From NCBI RefSeq assembly GCF_005889725.1, contig NZ_VCKX01000131.1, forward strand, positions 1-32,320: DNA of 32,320 nt, in the 5' to 3' direction. The DNA comes from Nonomuraea zeae (lineage in GTDB: Bacteria; Actinomycetota; Actinomycetes; Streptosporangiales; Streptosporangiaceae). A program made the translations under genes and the position numbers. Below the pieces are notes generated by a model, which made no database searches, was not told where the DNA came from, and was given only the letters and a program-made list of their open reading frames with translations. Positions 23,957-30,422 of the stretch are shown here, piece after piece; within the stretch, counting starts at the first letter, position 1; every line of letters starts with the position of its first letter.

Positions 23957-24717
23957 GCCGCGTCGTGGAAGACCAGCCCGAGCGTGTGCCGCAGGCCGGA
24001 TCGTACGGTGCTCACGCCGTGCCGCACGGGCGAGGCCGACCAGCCGCGCGCGGACCGCACCGGCCGGTCGCGCGTGGTGAAGATCAGCCCGTGTCCCTGG
24101 GGCAGCAGGGTCACCGTGCCCCGCGACTGGGCTCGTGGCCGCTGCTCCACCAGCAGGAACTCGCCGCCCGCGTAGTCCTCGCCCGGCCGGTCGAGCCCGA
24201 TCACGACCTGCAACGGGAACACCAGGTCCCCGTAGAGGTCGCGATGCAGGGCGTTCCAGTCGTTCTGCTTGTAGCGCAGGAGGATGGGCGTCGGCTTGCG
24301 CTGCCCGGCCTCGTGGCACATGCCGAGCCACTCGCCGAAGTCGTCCGGCCAGGGCGCGGGCTGCCCGAGCCGGGCCGCCCAGTCGCGGGCGATCGGCAGC
24401 AGGTACGGGTAGAACGCCGCGCGCAGGTCCTGGACGAGGGGCGGGAAGGGCCGGTCGAAATACCGGTACTGGCCGGACCCGAACCGGTAGCGCTCCATGT
24501 CGATCGTGGAGCGGAACAGCCCGGCCCGGTCGTACAGACCGGAGATCTCCCGGCACTCCGCGTCCGTCAGCACCTGCGGCGTCAGCGCGCAGCCGACGGA
24601 GTCGACCTCCTCCGCCAGCTTCGCCCAGTCGGCGGCACCCACCTTCCCGGCCCGCGGCCCGGCTCCGGGCGCCGGCGGCACGTACGACGTGGTGAGGCTC
24701 AGCTGCTCGGCGGTCAT
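23953..24717 (-). CDS. 2OG/Fe(II) oxygenase of the Oxygenase-NA (COG3826) family
   Basis: This 254-residue protein matches the family annotated as an oxygenase acting on damaged nucleic acid: W-N-A-L-H158-R-D160-L-Y-G-D as the metal triad start, F-P-L-Q-V-V-I-G-L, G-G-E-F, E-Q-R-P-R-A-Q-S-R, then R-H233-G-V-S and the 2-oxoglutarate-binding R243 in G-L-R-H-T-L-G, ending F-H-D-A-A. The activity has been inferred from genomic association with Ada/AlkB genes, and I know of no settled substrate. Here it sits between ogt and the Ada-domain protein with ATGA overlaps on both sides, which supports a repair role. The long open frame upstream of 24717 is the shadow of ogt. Confidence 0.88.
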   Translation of the reverse strand: MTAEQLSLTTSYVPPAPGAGPRAGKVGAADWAKLAEEVDSVGCALTPQVLTDAECREISGLYDRAGLFRSTIDMERYRFGSGQYRYFDRPFPPLVQDLRAAFYPYLLPIARDWAARLGQPAPWPDDFGEWLGMCHEAGQRKPTPILLRYKQNDWNALHRDLYGDLVFPLQVVIGLDRPGEDYAGGEFLLVEQRPRAQSRGTVTLLPQGHGLIFTTRDRPVRSARGWSASPVRHGVSTVRSGLRHTLGLVFHDAA

Positions 24718-25199
24718 GACACGCTCCAGAGCTGCGGCTGGAGCACGCCTTCGAGCGTGAGCAGGTCGTGCTTGCGCCCGAGGCCGCCCGCGTAACCGGT
24801 CAGGGCGCCATCGGCGGCGACGACGCGGTGGCAGGGCCGCAGGACGAGCAGCGGGTTCGCGCCGACGGCGGCCCCGACGGCGCGGATGCGGTCGCGCGGC
24901 GCGCCGATGCGCGCGGCGATCGCGCCGTAGGACGTGGTGGTCCCGTACGGCACCGCCGCGACCTCGGCCCAGACCCGCTCCTGGAACTCGGTGCCAGACG
25001 AGAGGCAGGGCAGCTCGAAGGAGGTGCGCCCACCCGCGAAGTACTCGCCGAACTGCCGCTCGGCCTCGGCGAACGCGCTGGGCACGCGCCGCCACCCGGC
25101 CGGCACGCCCACGTCGAACGACACGCGGGTCAGCACCGAGCCGTCGCCGGCCAGCAGGATCTCGCCCAACGGGCTCTCGATCGTGGTGTAGATGTCCAT
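24714..25199 (-). CDS. ogt: Ogt, methylated-DNA-protein-cysteine methyltransferase
   Basis: This 161-residue protein has the active-site motif R-P-C-H-R-V (Cys123), preceded by the conserved A-N-P-L-L-V-L. It also carries the DNA-binding helices (E-R-V-W-A-E-V-A-A-V-P-Y-G-T-T-T-S-Y) and the end motif G-Y-A-G-G-L-x-R-K. It removes methyl groups from O6-methylguanine by self-sacrificing transfer. The ATG at 25199 was chosen because the family begins M-D-I-Y-T-T-I-E-S-P-L-G. The frame continues upstream without family sequence. It is the first gene of the repair operon and its stop overlaps the next ATG. No Ada activator gene is adjacent. Confidence 0.95.
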   Translation of the reverse strand: MDIYTTIESPLGEILLAGDGSVLTRVSFDVGVPAGWRRVPSAFAEAERQFGEYFAGGRTSFELPCLSSGTEFQERVWAEVAAVPYGTTTSYGAIAARIGAPRDRIRAVGAAVGANPLLVLRPCHRVVAADGALTGYAGGLGRKHDLLTLEGVLQPQLWSVS

Positions 25200-25277
25200 A
25201 CTCTCTACAACACCGGCCGCCCCCGGAAAGTCAGCGGTTTTCGGACGTCGCGGCGGCCTTCTCCCCGGCAGGTCAGG

Positions 25278-25306
25278 TGGACGATCAGCGGCCCGCGGCG
25301 TACGCT
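25278..25306 (+). promoter_or_regulatory. Candidate promoter of the lipase gene
   Basis: TGGACG (25278-25283) and TACGCT (25301-25306) are separated by 17 nt. Transcription would start about 32 nt before the ATG, leaving room for the GAGGAGC ribosome-binding site. The shared region with divergent ogt is 145 nt long. I see no convincing -10 for ogt. Confidence 0.4.
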
Positions 25307-25344
25307 CACCGCAATTTCGAGCGAGGCGTGAGCGAGGAGCAGGC

Positions 25345-26154
25345 ATGGCCGAGTCGCGAGAGCACACCTTCACCGGCGTCAGAGGGCTCAACACGGTCCG
25401 CGAGTGGCCCCATGACCGGCCGCGATACGTCGTCGTGCTGGTCCACGGCTACGGCGAGCACATCGGACGCTACGAGTACGTGGCCGACCGGCTCGTCCGG
25501 CACGGCGCCGCCGTCTTCGGCCTCGACCACATGGGCCATGGCAGGTCGGCGGGCGACCGGGTGCTCATCGAGGACTTCGAGGACGTGGTCACCGACGTGC
25601 ACACCGTCGAGGAGCGCGCGCGGGCCGAGCACCCTGGCGTGCCCGTCGTGGTGATCGGCCACTCGATGGGCGGCATGATCGCGGCCCGCTACGCCCAGCG
25701 GTACGGCGCGGGCCTGGCCGCGCTCGTGCTGTCCGGGCCGGTGATCGGCGACTGGGCGGTGGTGCCCGCGCTGCTGGCCTTCGAGGAGCCGCCGGACATC
25801 CCCATCGACCCGGCCACGCTCTCCCGCGACCTGTCGGTGGGGGAGGCGTACGCCGCGGACCCGCTGGTGTGGCACGGGCCGTTCAAGCGGGCGACGCTGG
25901 AGGCGTTCGCCACGACGCTGGCCGAGATCGCCAAGGGCGGGACGTTCGGGGCGCTGCCCACGCTGTGGGTGCACGGGGAGGAGGACGAGCTCGTCCCGCT
26001 GCCCGGCAGCCGGGGCGGCATCGAGGCCGTGCGGGGCTCGGACCTGACCGAGCGGATCTACCGGGGCGCCCGGCACGAGGTCTTCAACGAGACGAACAAG
26101 GACGAGGTCCTGGACGACGTGATCGCCTTCATCGACCGCGCCCTGAGCGCCTGA
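25345..26154 (+). CDS. Monoacylglycerol-lipase-like alpha/beta hydrolase
   Basis: This 269-residue hydrolase has H-G-Y-G-E-H (34-39), the H-G-x-G-E-H pattern of monoacylglycerol lipases, the D-H-M-G-H-G-R-S segment (61-68), nucleophile Ser107 in G-H-S-M-G-G, an Asp candidate in E-E-D-E-L-V-P, and His in A-R-H-E-V-F-N-E. It probably releases glycerol or a fatty acid from monoacylglycerols, or acts on small esters. No signal peptide is visible, so it is cytoplasmic. The GAGGAGC site fixes the ATG. It is a stand-alone gene divergent from ogt. Confidence 0.87.
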   Translation: MAESREHTFTGVRGLNTVREWPHDRPRYVVVLVHGYGEHIGRYEYVADRLVRHGAAVFGLDHMGHGRSAGDRVLIEDFEDVVTDVHTVEERARAEHPGVPVVVIGHSMGGMIAARYAQRYGAGLAALVLSGPVIGDWAVVPALLAFEEPPDIPIDPATLSRDLSVGEAYAADPLVWHGPFKRATLEAFATTLAEIAKGGTFGALPTLWVHGEEDELVPLPGSRGGIEAVRGSDLTERIYRGARHEVFNETNKDEVLDDVIAFIDRALSA

Positions 26155-26235
26155 CCCATCTGCCACGTCCCCTCGGACGTACCGGCCGCGTGCGCCGGGC
26201 TCACTGACGAGCGACGGCGCACCCAGCCCGCGTTG

Positions 26236-26400
26236 GCGGTCAACGGACGGGCAGCCACACGTGCCCGGCCGATTTCGCGGTCAACGGACGGGCAGCCACA
26301 CGTGCCCGGGCCGATTTGGCGGTCAGCGGACGGGCAGTCACACGTGCCCGGGCCGATTTGGCGGTCAGCGGACGGGCAGCCACACATGTCCCGAGCCGCG
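26236..26400. repeat. Four tandem copies of a ~42-bp unit duplicating the end of the lipoprotein gene
   Basis: Four units begin with GCGGTCA(A/G)CGGACGGGCA at 26236, 26277, 26319 and 26361 (spacing 41, 42, 42). The copy at 26361 contains the last codons and stop of the lipoprotein gene (W-L-P-V-R-stop). The other three lie directly downstream and repeat that end, so they look like tandem duplications of its 3' terminus. Each unit contains CACGTG (ACATGT in the last copy) and the junctions contain GCCCGGGC. Confidence 0.88.
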
Positions 26401-27015
26401 CGTGCGGGTCAGCTCGATCTTCCAGCAGCCCCGCTTCGGGAAGACGAGCCCGGTGCCCCACTCCTGCCCGGGCCGCCGCCAGCTCGACCCGCCGTGCTCC
26501 TCGGGCCCCCAGGCGAGCTTGGCGGCGGTCCCGTCGGGGAGCGTGGCCTTGACCGTCAGCGGCCCTTCACCGGTCATCCGCCACACGATCTTGACCTCCT
26601 CGCCATGGGAGAGCGGCGGCTCCTTCACGAACAGCAACCCCCACAACTCAGCGTCCTTGGCAACGCCCTGCACCTCAGGAAACCCCTCACCCAGGCGAAC
26701 CGGAGTGCCATCACACCCGGTCCCGGTGACGACCGGACCCACCTCACCACTCGGCCCGGCCTCCGGCCCCGAGCTGGCACTCGAAGCCGGGCTGAGACTC
26801 GAACCGGAGCTCGCGCTGGGACCGGAGCTCGCACCGGAACCAAGACTGGGAGTGGGACTGGGACTGGGACTCAAGGCGGATCCCCCCGCAGGAGCACCAG
26901 CCGAGCACCCGGTCAACCCCATCGCCGCCACCACAGCCACGACCACCGAAACCACCCCCACACCAGTGCGCAGCGGCGACGGAAGCACCCCAGCTCCCTC
27001 CATCGACGACCTCAT
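26365..27015 (-). CDS. Secreted lipoprotein of unknown function
   Basis: This is a 216-residue lipoprotein. A hydrophobic signal (about 19-36) ends in lipobox G-L-T-G-C, followed by a long Ser/Pro/Gly-rich spacer (about 39-90). A compact C-terminal domain with two cysteines then follows: V-T-G-T-G-C-D-G-T-P-V-R-L-G near 100 and K-R-G-C-W-K-I-E near the end. It includes W-G-P-E-E-H-G-G-S-S-W, and I cannot name the family. I chose ATG 27015 because GAAGGGGG lies 8 nt upstream; TTG 27018 is one codon earlier. It is probably anchored to the outer membrane face by lipid and exposed to the cell wall. Its end is part of a tandem repeat. Confidence 0.75.
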   Translation of the reverse strand: MRSSMEGAGVLPSPLRTGVGVVSVVVAVVAAMGLTGCSAGAPAGGSALSPSPSPTPSLGSGASSGPSASSGSSLSPASSASSGPEAGPSGEVGPVVTGTGCDGTPVRLGEGFPEVQGVAKDAELWGLLFVKEPPLSHGEEVKIVWRMTGEGPLTVKATLPDGTAAKLAWGPEEHGGSSWRRPGQEWGTGLVFPKRGCWKIELTRTRGSGHVWLPVR

Positions 27016-27109
27016 CAAACGAACCCCCTTCTCCTCGACCTCTCTACTCCGGCCCGAGCCAGAAGGTTCCGAGACCGAGGATGGAGATTCGGCCGGTCGT
27101 GAAAGGAGG

Positions 27110-28738
27110 CTATGGACCGCCCAGGATCGGCAACATCACCGACGACGGATGTCCGGCACCATGGAAGATCTCGAACTGGGTCGTCCGAGTGCGTACGGCC
27201 CGGCCCACCGGCTCCCCGGTCCCGTGATTGCGGGCGTACCTAGGGAACGCCCCGCCCGCCACCTGCACCCGGAGCCGGTGCCCGCGCAGGAACCGGTACC
27301 CGGTCGGATGCAGCTCGATCTCGGCCTGGACCACCCCTTCACTCCCCGCTGGGAGCCGGAGGATGCCGTCGGTGACGTTCCGCGACACTCCGTCCGCATC
27401 GACGTCGCAGAGCCGTACGAAGACGTCGGCGTACCCGGTGTCGGTCCGGACGTACACGGTCGCGGAGACGGGACCGATCAGGTCGAGGTCCCGGGGGAGC
27501 GGCGCGCTCGTGTAGACCAGCACGTCGGGGCGGGACTCGATGTCCCGGTTGTCGCGCTGCTTGGCCTCCTGCATGGACAGGAGTGGCCCGCCGACCGACC
27601 TGGTGGGATGAGCGGGATCGTACGTGAAGGTGTCGGGGTCGCTCTCGCCCGGCGCGTCCCAGCCGAGCCCGCGGTGGGGCAGCAGGTAGAGGGGCGTGGG
27701 GGTGGACTGCGGCGGCGGCCACCGGTCGAAGTCGAGCCACCGGTCGGCGCGCTGGAGGTAGAGCCGTACGGGCGAGCGGTGGAGCTGGGCGCTGTCGCCG
27801 AGCAGATGCGCCGACAGCCACGACACCTGGTCGGACACCTGCGCCCGCAGCGCGCCCAGGTCGTGCCCCCAGGGGCCGATCGTGATCCGGCTGCGCCGCC
27901 CGGCCTCCCGCAACGCGGCGAAGTCGCGCAGTTGCGCGGGCAGGAACAGATCCCACCATCCGGTGACCATGCTGGTGGGAGTGGTCATCTTGACGGCGGC
28001 GGCGCTGTTGTCGGTGTCGGCCCAGAACGCGTCGCCGGGCTCGGCGTGCGCGGCCACCTCGCGCAGGAACGGCACTTCCTTGCCGATCGCGGCCACGTCG
28101 GAGGTGTCGATCGGCACGTGCGCCATGGCCCGGCGCACCCGGCGCTCCTTTCGCGGGTTGGGCAGCATGCCGCCCAGCGGGGCCTCCTCCTGCGTGCCGA
28201 TCAGCGCGGTCCAGGTCAGCATGTTGTGCAGGGCGAACACCCCGCCCGGATAGAACGTCGTCGTGAACTCGCTCGCCGTGACCCCCAGGCACATCGCCTC
28301 CAGCGGGGGATCGAGGTGCGGGCCGATCGCCCACTGCGTGTAGCCGAGGTAGCTCGCCCCGGCCATCGCCAGCCGGCCGTCGCACCAGGGCTGCTCGCGC
28401 AGCCAGGCGGCCGTCGCGAGCCCGTCGTCCTTCTCCTGGTGGAAGGCCGAGAACCGGCCGCCTGAGCCGAAGGTGCCGCGGGCGTCCTGCACCACGACCT
28501 GCAGGCCGCGACTGGCCAGCACGCGCCCGGTCACCTTGGAGTCGAGCCGGTGCTTGCCGTACGGGGTCCGTATCAGGACCACCGGCAGCGCCTCGGACCC
28601 GCGGGGGCGGTAGCGGTCGGCGAGCAGCACGACGCCGTCGGGCATCGGGACGCGCAGGTCACGGGTGACCTCGACGTCGGGCGTCGTGGGCTCGGGCAGT
28701 CCGAGATAGCGGTCGAACAGTCTGCTGAGCACGCTCAT
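27110..28738 (-). CDS. CocE/NonD-family hydrolase (X-Pro dipeptidyl-peptidase-like)
   Basis: This 542-residue protein has the CocE/NonD layout: N-terminal alpha/beta-hydrolase with M-P-D-G-V-V-L-L-A-D (32-41) and nucleophile motif G-A-S-Y-L-G (Ser129), then W-W-D and G-P-W-G-H-D that hold the Asp and His, then a jelly-roll C-terminal domain (about 340-542) with R-V-Q-V-A-G-G-A-F-P-R-Y-A-R-N. The family includes cocaine esterase, nonactin hydrolase and acyl-peptide hydrolases, so the substrate is open. A GAAAGGAT site fixes the ATG. It lies upstream of the lipoprotein gene, 94 nt away, on the same strand. Confidence 0.9.
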   Translation of the reverse strand: MSVLSRLFDRYLGLPEPTTPDVEVTRDLRVPMPDGVVLLADRYRPRGSEALPVVLIRTPYGKHRLDSKVTGRVLASRGLQVVVQDARGTFGSGGRFSAFHQEKDDGLATAAWLREQPWCDGRLAMAGASYLGYTQWAIGPHLDPPLEAMCLGVTASEFTTTFYPGGVFALHNMLTWTALIGTQEEAPLGGMLPNPRKERRVRRAMAHVPIDTSDVAAIGKEVPFLREVAAHAEPGDAFWADTDNSAAAVKMTTPTSMVTGWWDLFLPAQLRDFAALREAGRRSRITIGPWGHDLGALRAQVSDQVSWLSAHLLGDSAQLHRSPVRLYLQRADRWLDFDRWPPPQSTPTPLYLLPHRGLGWDAPGESDPDTFTYDPAHPTRSVGGPLLSMQEAKQRDNRDIESRPDVLVYTSAPLPRDLDLIGPVSATVYVRTDTGYADVFVRLCDVDADGVSRNVTDGILRLPAGSEGVVQAEIELHPTGYRFLRGHRLRVQVAGGAFPRYARNHGTGEPVGRAVRTRTTQFEIFHGAGHPSSVMLPILGGP

Positions 28739-28870
28739 GGCAGATCCTTTCGCTCCGGCCCCCAGCGTAAGGCTCACTTTCCCCATCGAAACGGTCCAAT
28801 AGCCGCAGCAGCGCATCTTTCCTCACCGAACTCTCCATCCGGCACCGCTCACCTGACCTCTCTCCGAGGT

Positions 28871-28897
28871 CCGGCACATCCCGAAAGTCGGTGCCGG
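28871..28897. promoter_or_regulatory. Inverted repeat upstream of the TIGR03086-like gene
   Basis: CCGGCAC and GTGCCGG are perfect 7-bp arms separated by 13 nt in the 212-nt gap between the CocE-type gene and the DinB/MDMPI-like gene. It may be an operator or part of a leader hairpin. I see no convincing regulator next to it. Confidence 0.3.
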
Positions 28898-28950
28898 GCA
28901 GGCCGATGATTTTTCCCGTGCCTGGGGGTCTGCATCTGCGAGGAGGCGAT

Positions 28951-29526
28951 ATGAGCGGTCAGACACAGGCATTGGTCGCGGGTGTGGCATTGCTGGAGCG
29001 GGCGATCGACTACGCGCGCGGAGCCTTCCGCGTCGTGAGCCCGGCAGCGCTCTGCCGCACCACCCCCTGCGCGGGCTGGAATCTCCAGACGTTGCTCGCG
29101 CACATGAACGACTCCCTGCAAGCCCTGAACGAGGCCGCCACCGGCCACATCGGCTGGCAACAGCGACAACCGGTGTCGCGTACGCCGTCGGCGCTCCTCC
29201 TCCGGGACAGGGCGACCGAGACGCTGGGCCTATGGGCGGGCACGCTCTCCGACCACCTGGTCTCGATAGACGACCGCCACCTGACGAGCCCGATGGTGGC
29301 CGCCGTGGGCGCGATCGAGATCTCCGTGCACGGGTGGGACGTGGCCAGGACCTGTGGCGAGCACCATCCGATCCCGCCGCTCATGGCCGAGGAACTGCTC
29401 GACCTGGCCCACCTGTTCGTGACGCCGGCCGATCGGCCCGACCGGTTCGCCCTGCCGCTGAGCGTCCCGGCCTACGCTCCGGCGCAGGACCGCCTCCTCG
29501 CCTACCTCGGTCGCGACCCGGCCTGA
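28951..29526 (+). CDS. TIGR03086-type DinB/MDMPI-fold protein
   Basis: This 191-residue protein has the actinobacterial DinB-like helix bundle with T-P-C-A-G-W-N-L-Q-T-L-L-A-H (His51) and E-I-S-V-H-G-W-D (Glu123, His127), the metal-binding residues of the mycothiol-dependent maleylpyruvate-isomerase fold. It lacks the second domain found in the relative at 13348. An AGGAGG site precedes the ATG. The activity is unknown; it is probably a thiol-dependent or metal-dependent transferase. Confidence 0.85.
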   Translation: MSGQTQALVAGVALLERAIDYARGAFRVVSPAALCRTTPCAGWNLQTLLAHMNDSLQALNEAATGHIGWQQRQPVSRTPSALLLRDRATETLGLWAGTLSDHLVSIDDRHLTSPMVAAVGAIEISVHGWDVARTCGEHHPIPPLMAEELLDLAHLFVTPADRPDRFALPLSVPAYAPAQDRLLAYLGRDPA

Positions 29527-29725
29527 TCCGCGCCGCAGCCCGGTTTCGAGGACAGAACAGCCGAGCCCATCCAGCATTTCCCGCTCATAGGCCGTACGAT
29601 CATTCCGTACGCATTGTCCGACCGCTCACGCGGGCACGGCCCCCCTCCCACGACCCACAATCGCCCGGCCGGTACGGTGAGAAGATCGTCAGCGGGCACC
29701 GGCCGCAGCAGAACCACGACGCGAG

Positions 29726-29860
29726 CTACGCCGTGCCAGGCGGATGAGACCCGTCCGGCCCGGTCCGCGGGATGGCGAAATATCCGATCGCCGCGACCAG
29801 GCCGGCCAACGTGGTGGCGACGACCGTTCTTCGTGCGGCCGTCGCCACCACCACTTTCAC
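29726..29860 (-). CDS. Possible 44-residue single-span membrane peptide
   Basis: A 44-codon frame begins at GTG 29860 after a G-rich but non-canonical upstream stretch. It encodes a positively charged start, then A-R-R-T-V-V-A-T-T-L-A-G-L-V-A-A-I-G-Y-F-A, a plausible membrane helix with a basic edge, and a short Pro/Gly tail. About 35 of 44 third positions are G or C, similar to real genes here. There is no neighbour or family support, so it remains a candidate only. Confidence 0.3.
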   Translation of the reverse strand: MKVVVATAARRTVVATTLAGLVAAIGYFAIPRTGPDGSHPPGTA

Positions 29861-29904
29861 CCCACACCCACATCAACCGCCCAGCACACCCACCGTCCTG
29901 TGTG

Positions 29905-30300
29905 GCCGCCATCTCATGTGGTCACCATCTCGTGCAGCCCTGCCCGCCCCGCCATCTCGTGCGGCCCGCCGTTCCGTCCGAGCCCTCTGAGGCCCGCCAT
30001 CCCGCGCAGCCCACCGTTCCGTCCAGCCTTATGCGGCCCCGCCGTTCCGTCCCATCCCTGTGAGGCCCGCCATCTCGTGCGGCCCGCTGTCTGTGGGACC
30101 CGGCATTCCACGCTGCCTGTGCGGGTTCGCTTGGGCGTCCGTGTCCGCAGGGTGTGGCCTGTTGTCCTGCGCGCCCGCCGCCCGGCCGGTGTCGCCTGTC
30201 GTCCTACGCGCCTGTCGCTCGTCGGATGTGGTGCACCCTCCCGTGCGGCCCGCTGTCCGTCCGGCGTGATCTGCCGTCCGTGCGCCCGCCGTCCGGCCGT
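29905..30300. repeat. Degenerate repeats related to GCCATCTCGTGCGGCCCGCC
   Basis: Related units begin at 29951, 29996 and 30069 with the core GCCATCTCGTGCGGCCC, the first two spaced 45 bp and the next 73 bp apart. Partial copies occur near 29907, 29926 and 30041. The shorter piece CGTGCGGCCCGCTGT recurs at 30077 and 30242. The spacing is irregular, so it is decayed, not a fresh array, and is not CRISPR-like. Confidence 0.6.
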
Positions 30301-30345
30301 GCGGTACGTCGTGCTCTACGGCCGGCGTCCACCCCGTGCGGGCCG

Positions 30346-30387
30346 CGAGCTTGTGCGACCCCACACGCGTGCGGCCCCACAAGCTCG
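30346..30387. repeat. Inverted repeat with 10-bp perfect arms
   Basis: CGAGCTTGTG (30346-30355) and CACAAGCTCG (30378-30387) are perfect inverted arms separated by 22 nt. Together with the hairpin at 30393-30422 this places two dyads after the recQ end. Confidence 0.6.
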
Positions 30388-30392
30388 TGGTG

Positions 30393-30422
30393 CGCACGCG
30401 GGTGGGGCCCCACCGTCGTGCG
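30393..30422 (-). terminator. Hairpin directly after the recQ stop codon
   Basis: A 30-bp dyad with 13 of 15 positions paired per half (core GGTGGGGCCCCACC, 30401-30414) begins at the base after the recQ stop. It has the stability of a terminator or mRNA end-protection hairpin, though with almost no loop (at least two central pairs must open) and no U tract. Confidence 0.5.

Larger units (their letters stand above)
29527..30422. other. Repeat-rich intergenic region of about 0.9 kb
   Basis: No normal gene is supported here. All six frames give Arg/Pro/Gly-rich or interrupted translations, apart from one weak 44-codon candidate described separately (29726-29860). The left part has two CGTACG palindromes (29593-29598, 29606-29611) 7 nt apart. 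The middle, 29905-30300, holds degraded repeats built on GCCATCTCGTGCGGCCCGCC and GTTCCGTCC. The right end has long inverted repeats next to recQ. Confidence 0.6.

Noticed and set aside
27019..27080. GGAACC-like element upstream of the lipoprotein gene, resembling an ECF sigma promoter
   Set aside because: The matching second half is not at the right distance and the consensus is weak, so I did not call a promoter.
27101..27114. Strong GAAAGGAGG followed by ATG on the plus strand
   Set aside because: It faces into the 3' end of the CocE-type gene and the resulting frame gives a short, interrupted Arg/Pro-rich peptide. The CocE stop codon forms part of it, so it is chance.
26261..28465. A 734-codon plus-strand frame
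   Set aside because: It runs antisense through the CocE-type gene and the lipoprotein gene, which have clear family motifs. Its Pro/Arg-rich translation is a typical high-GC shadow.
29905..30300. Possible CRISPR array in the repeats after recQ
   Set aside because: The units are unevenly spaced (45 and 73 bp), degenerate and without uniform spacers; no cas genes are near.
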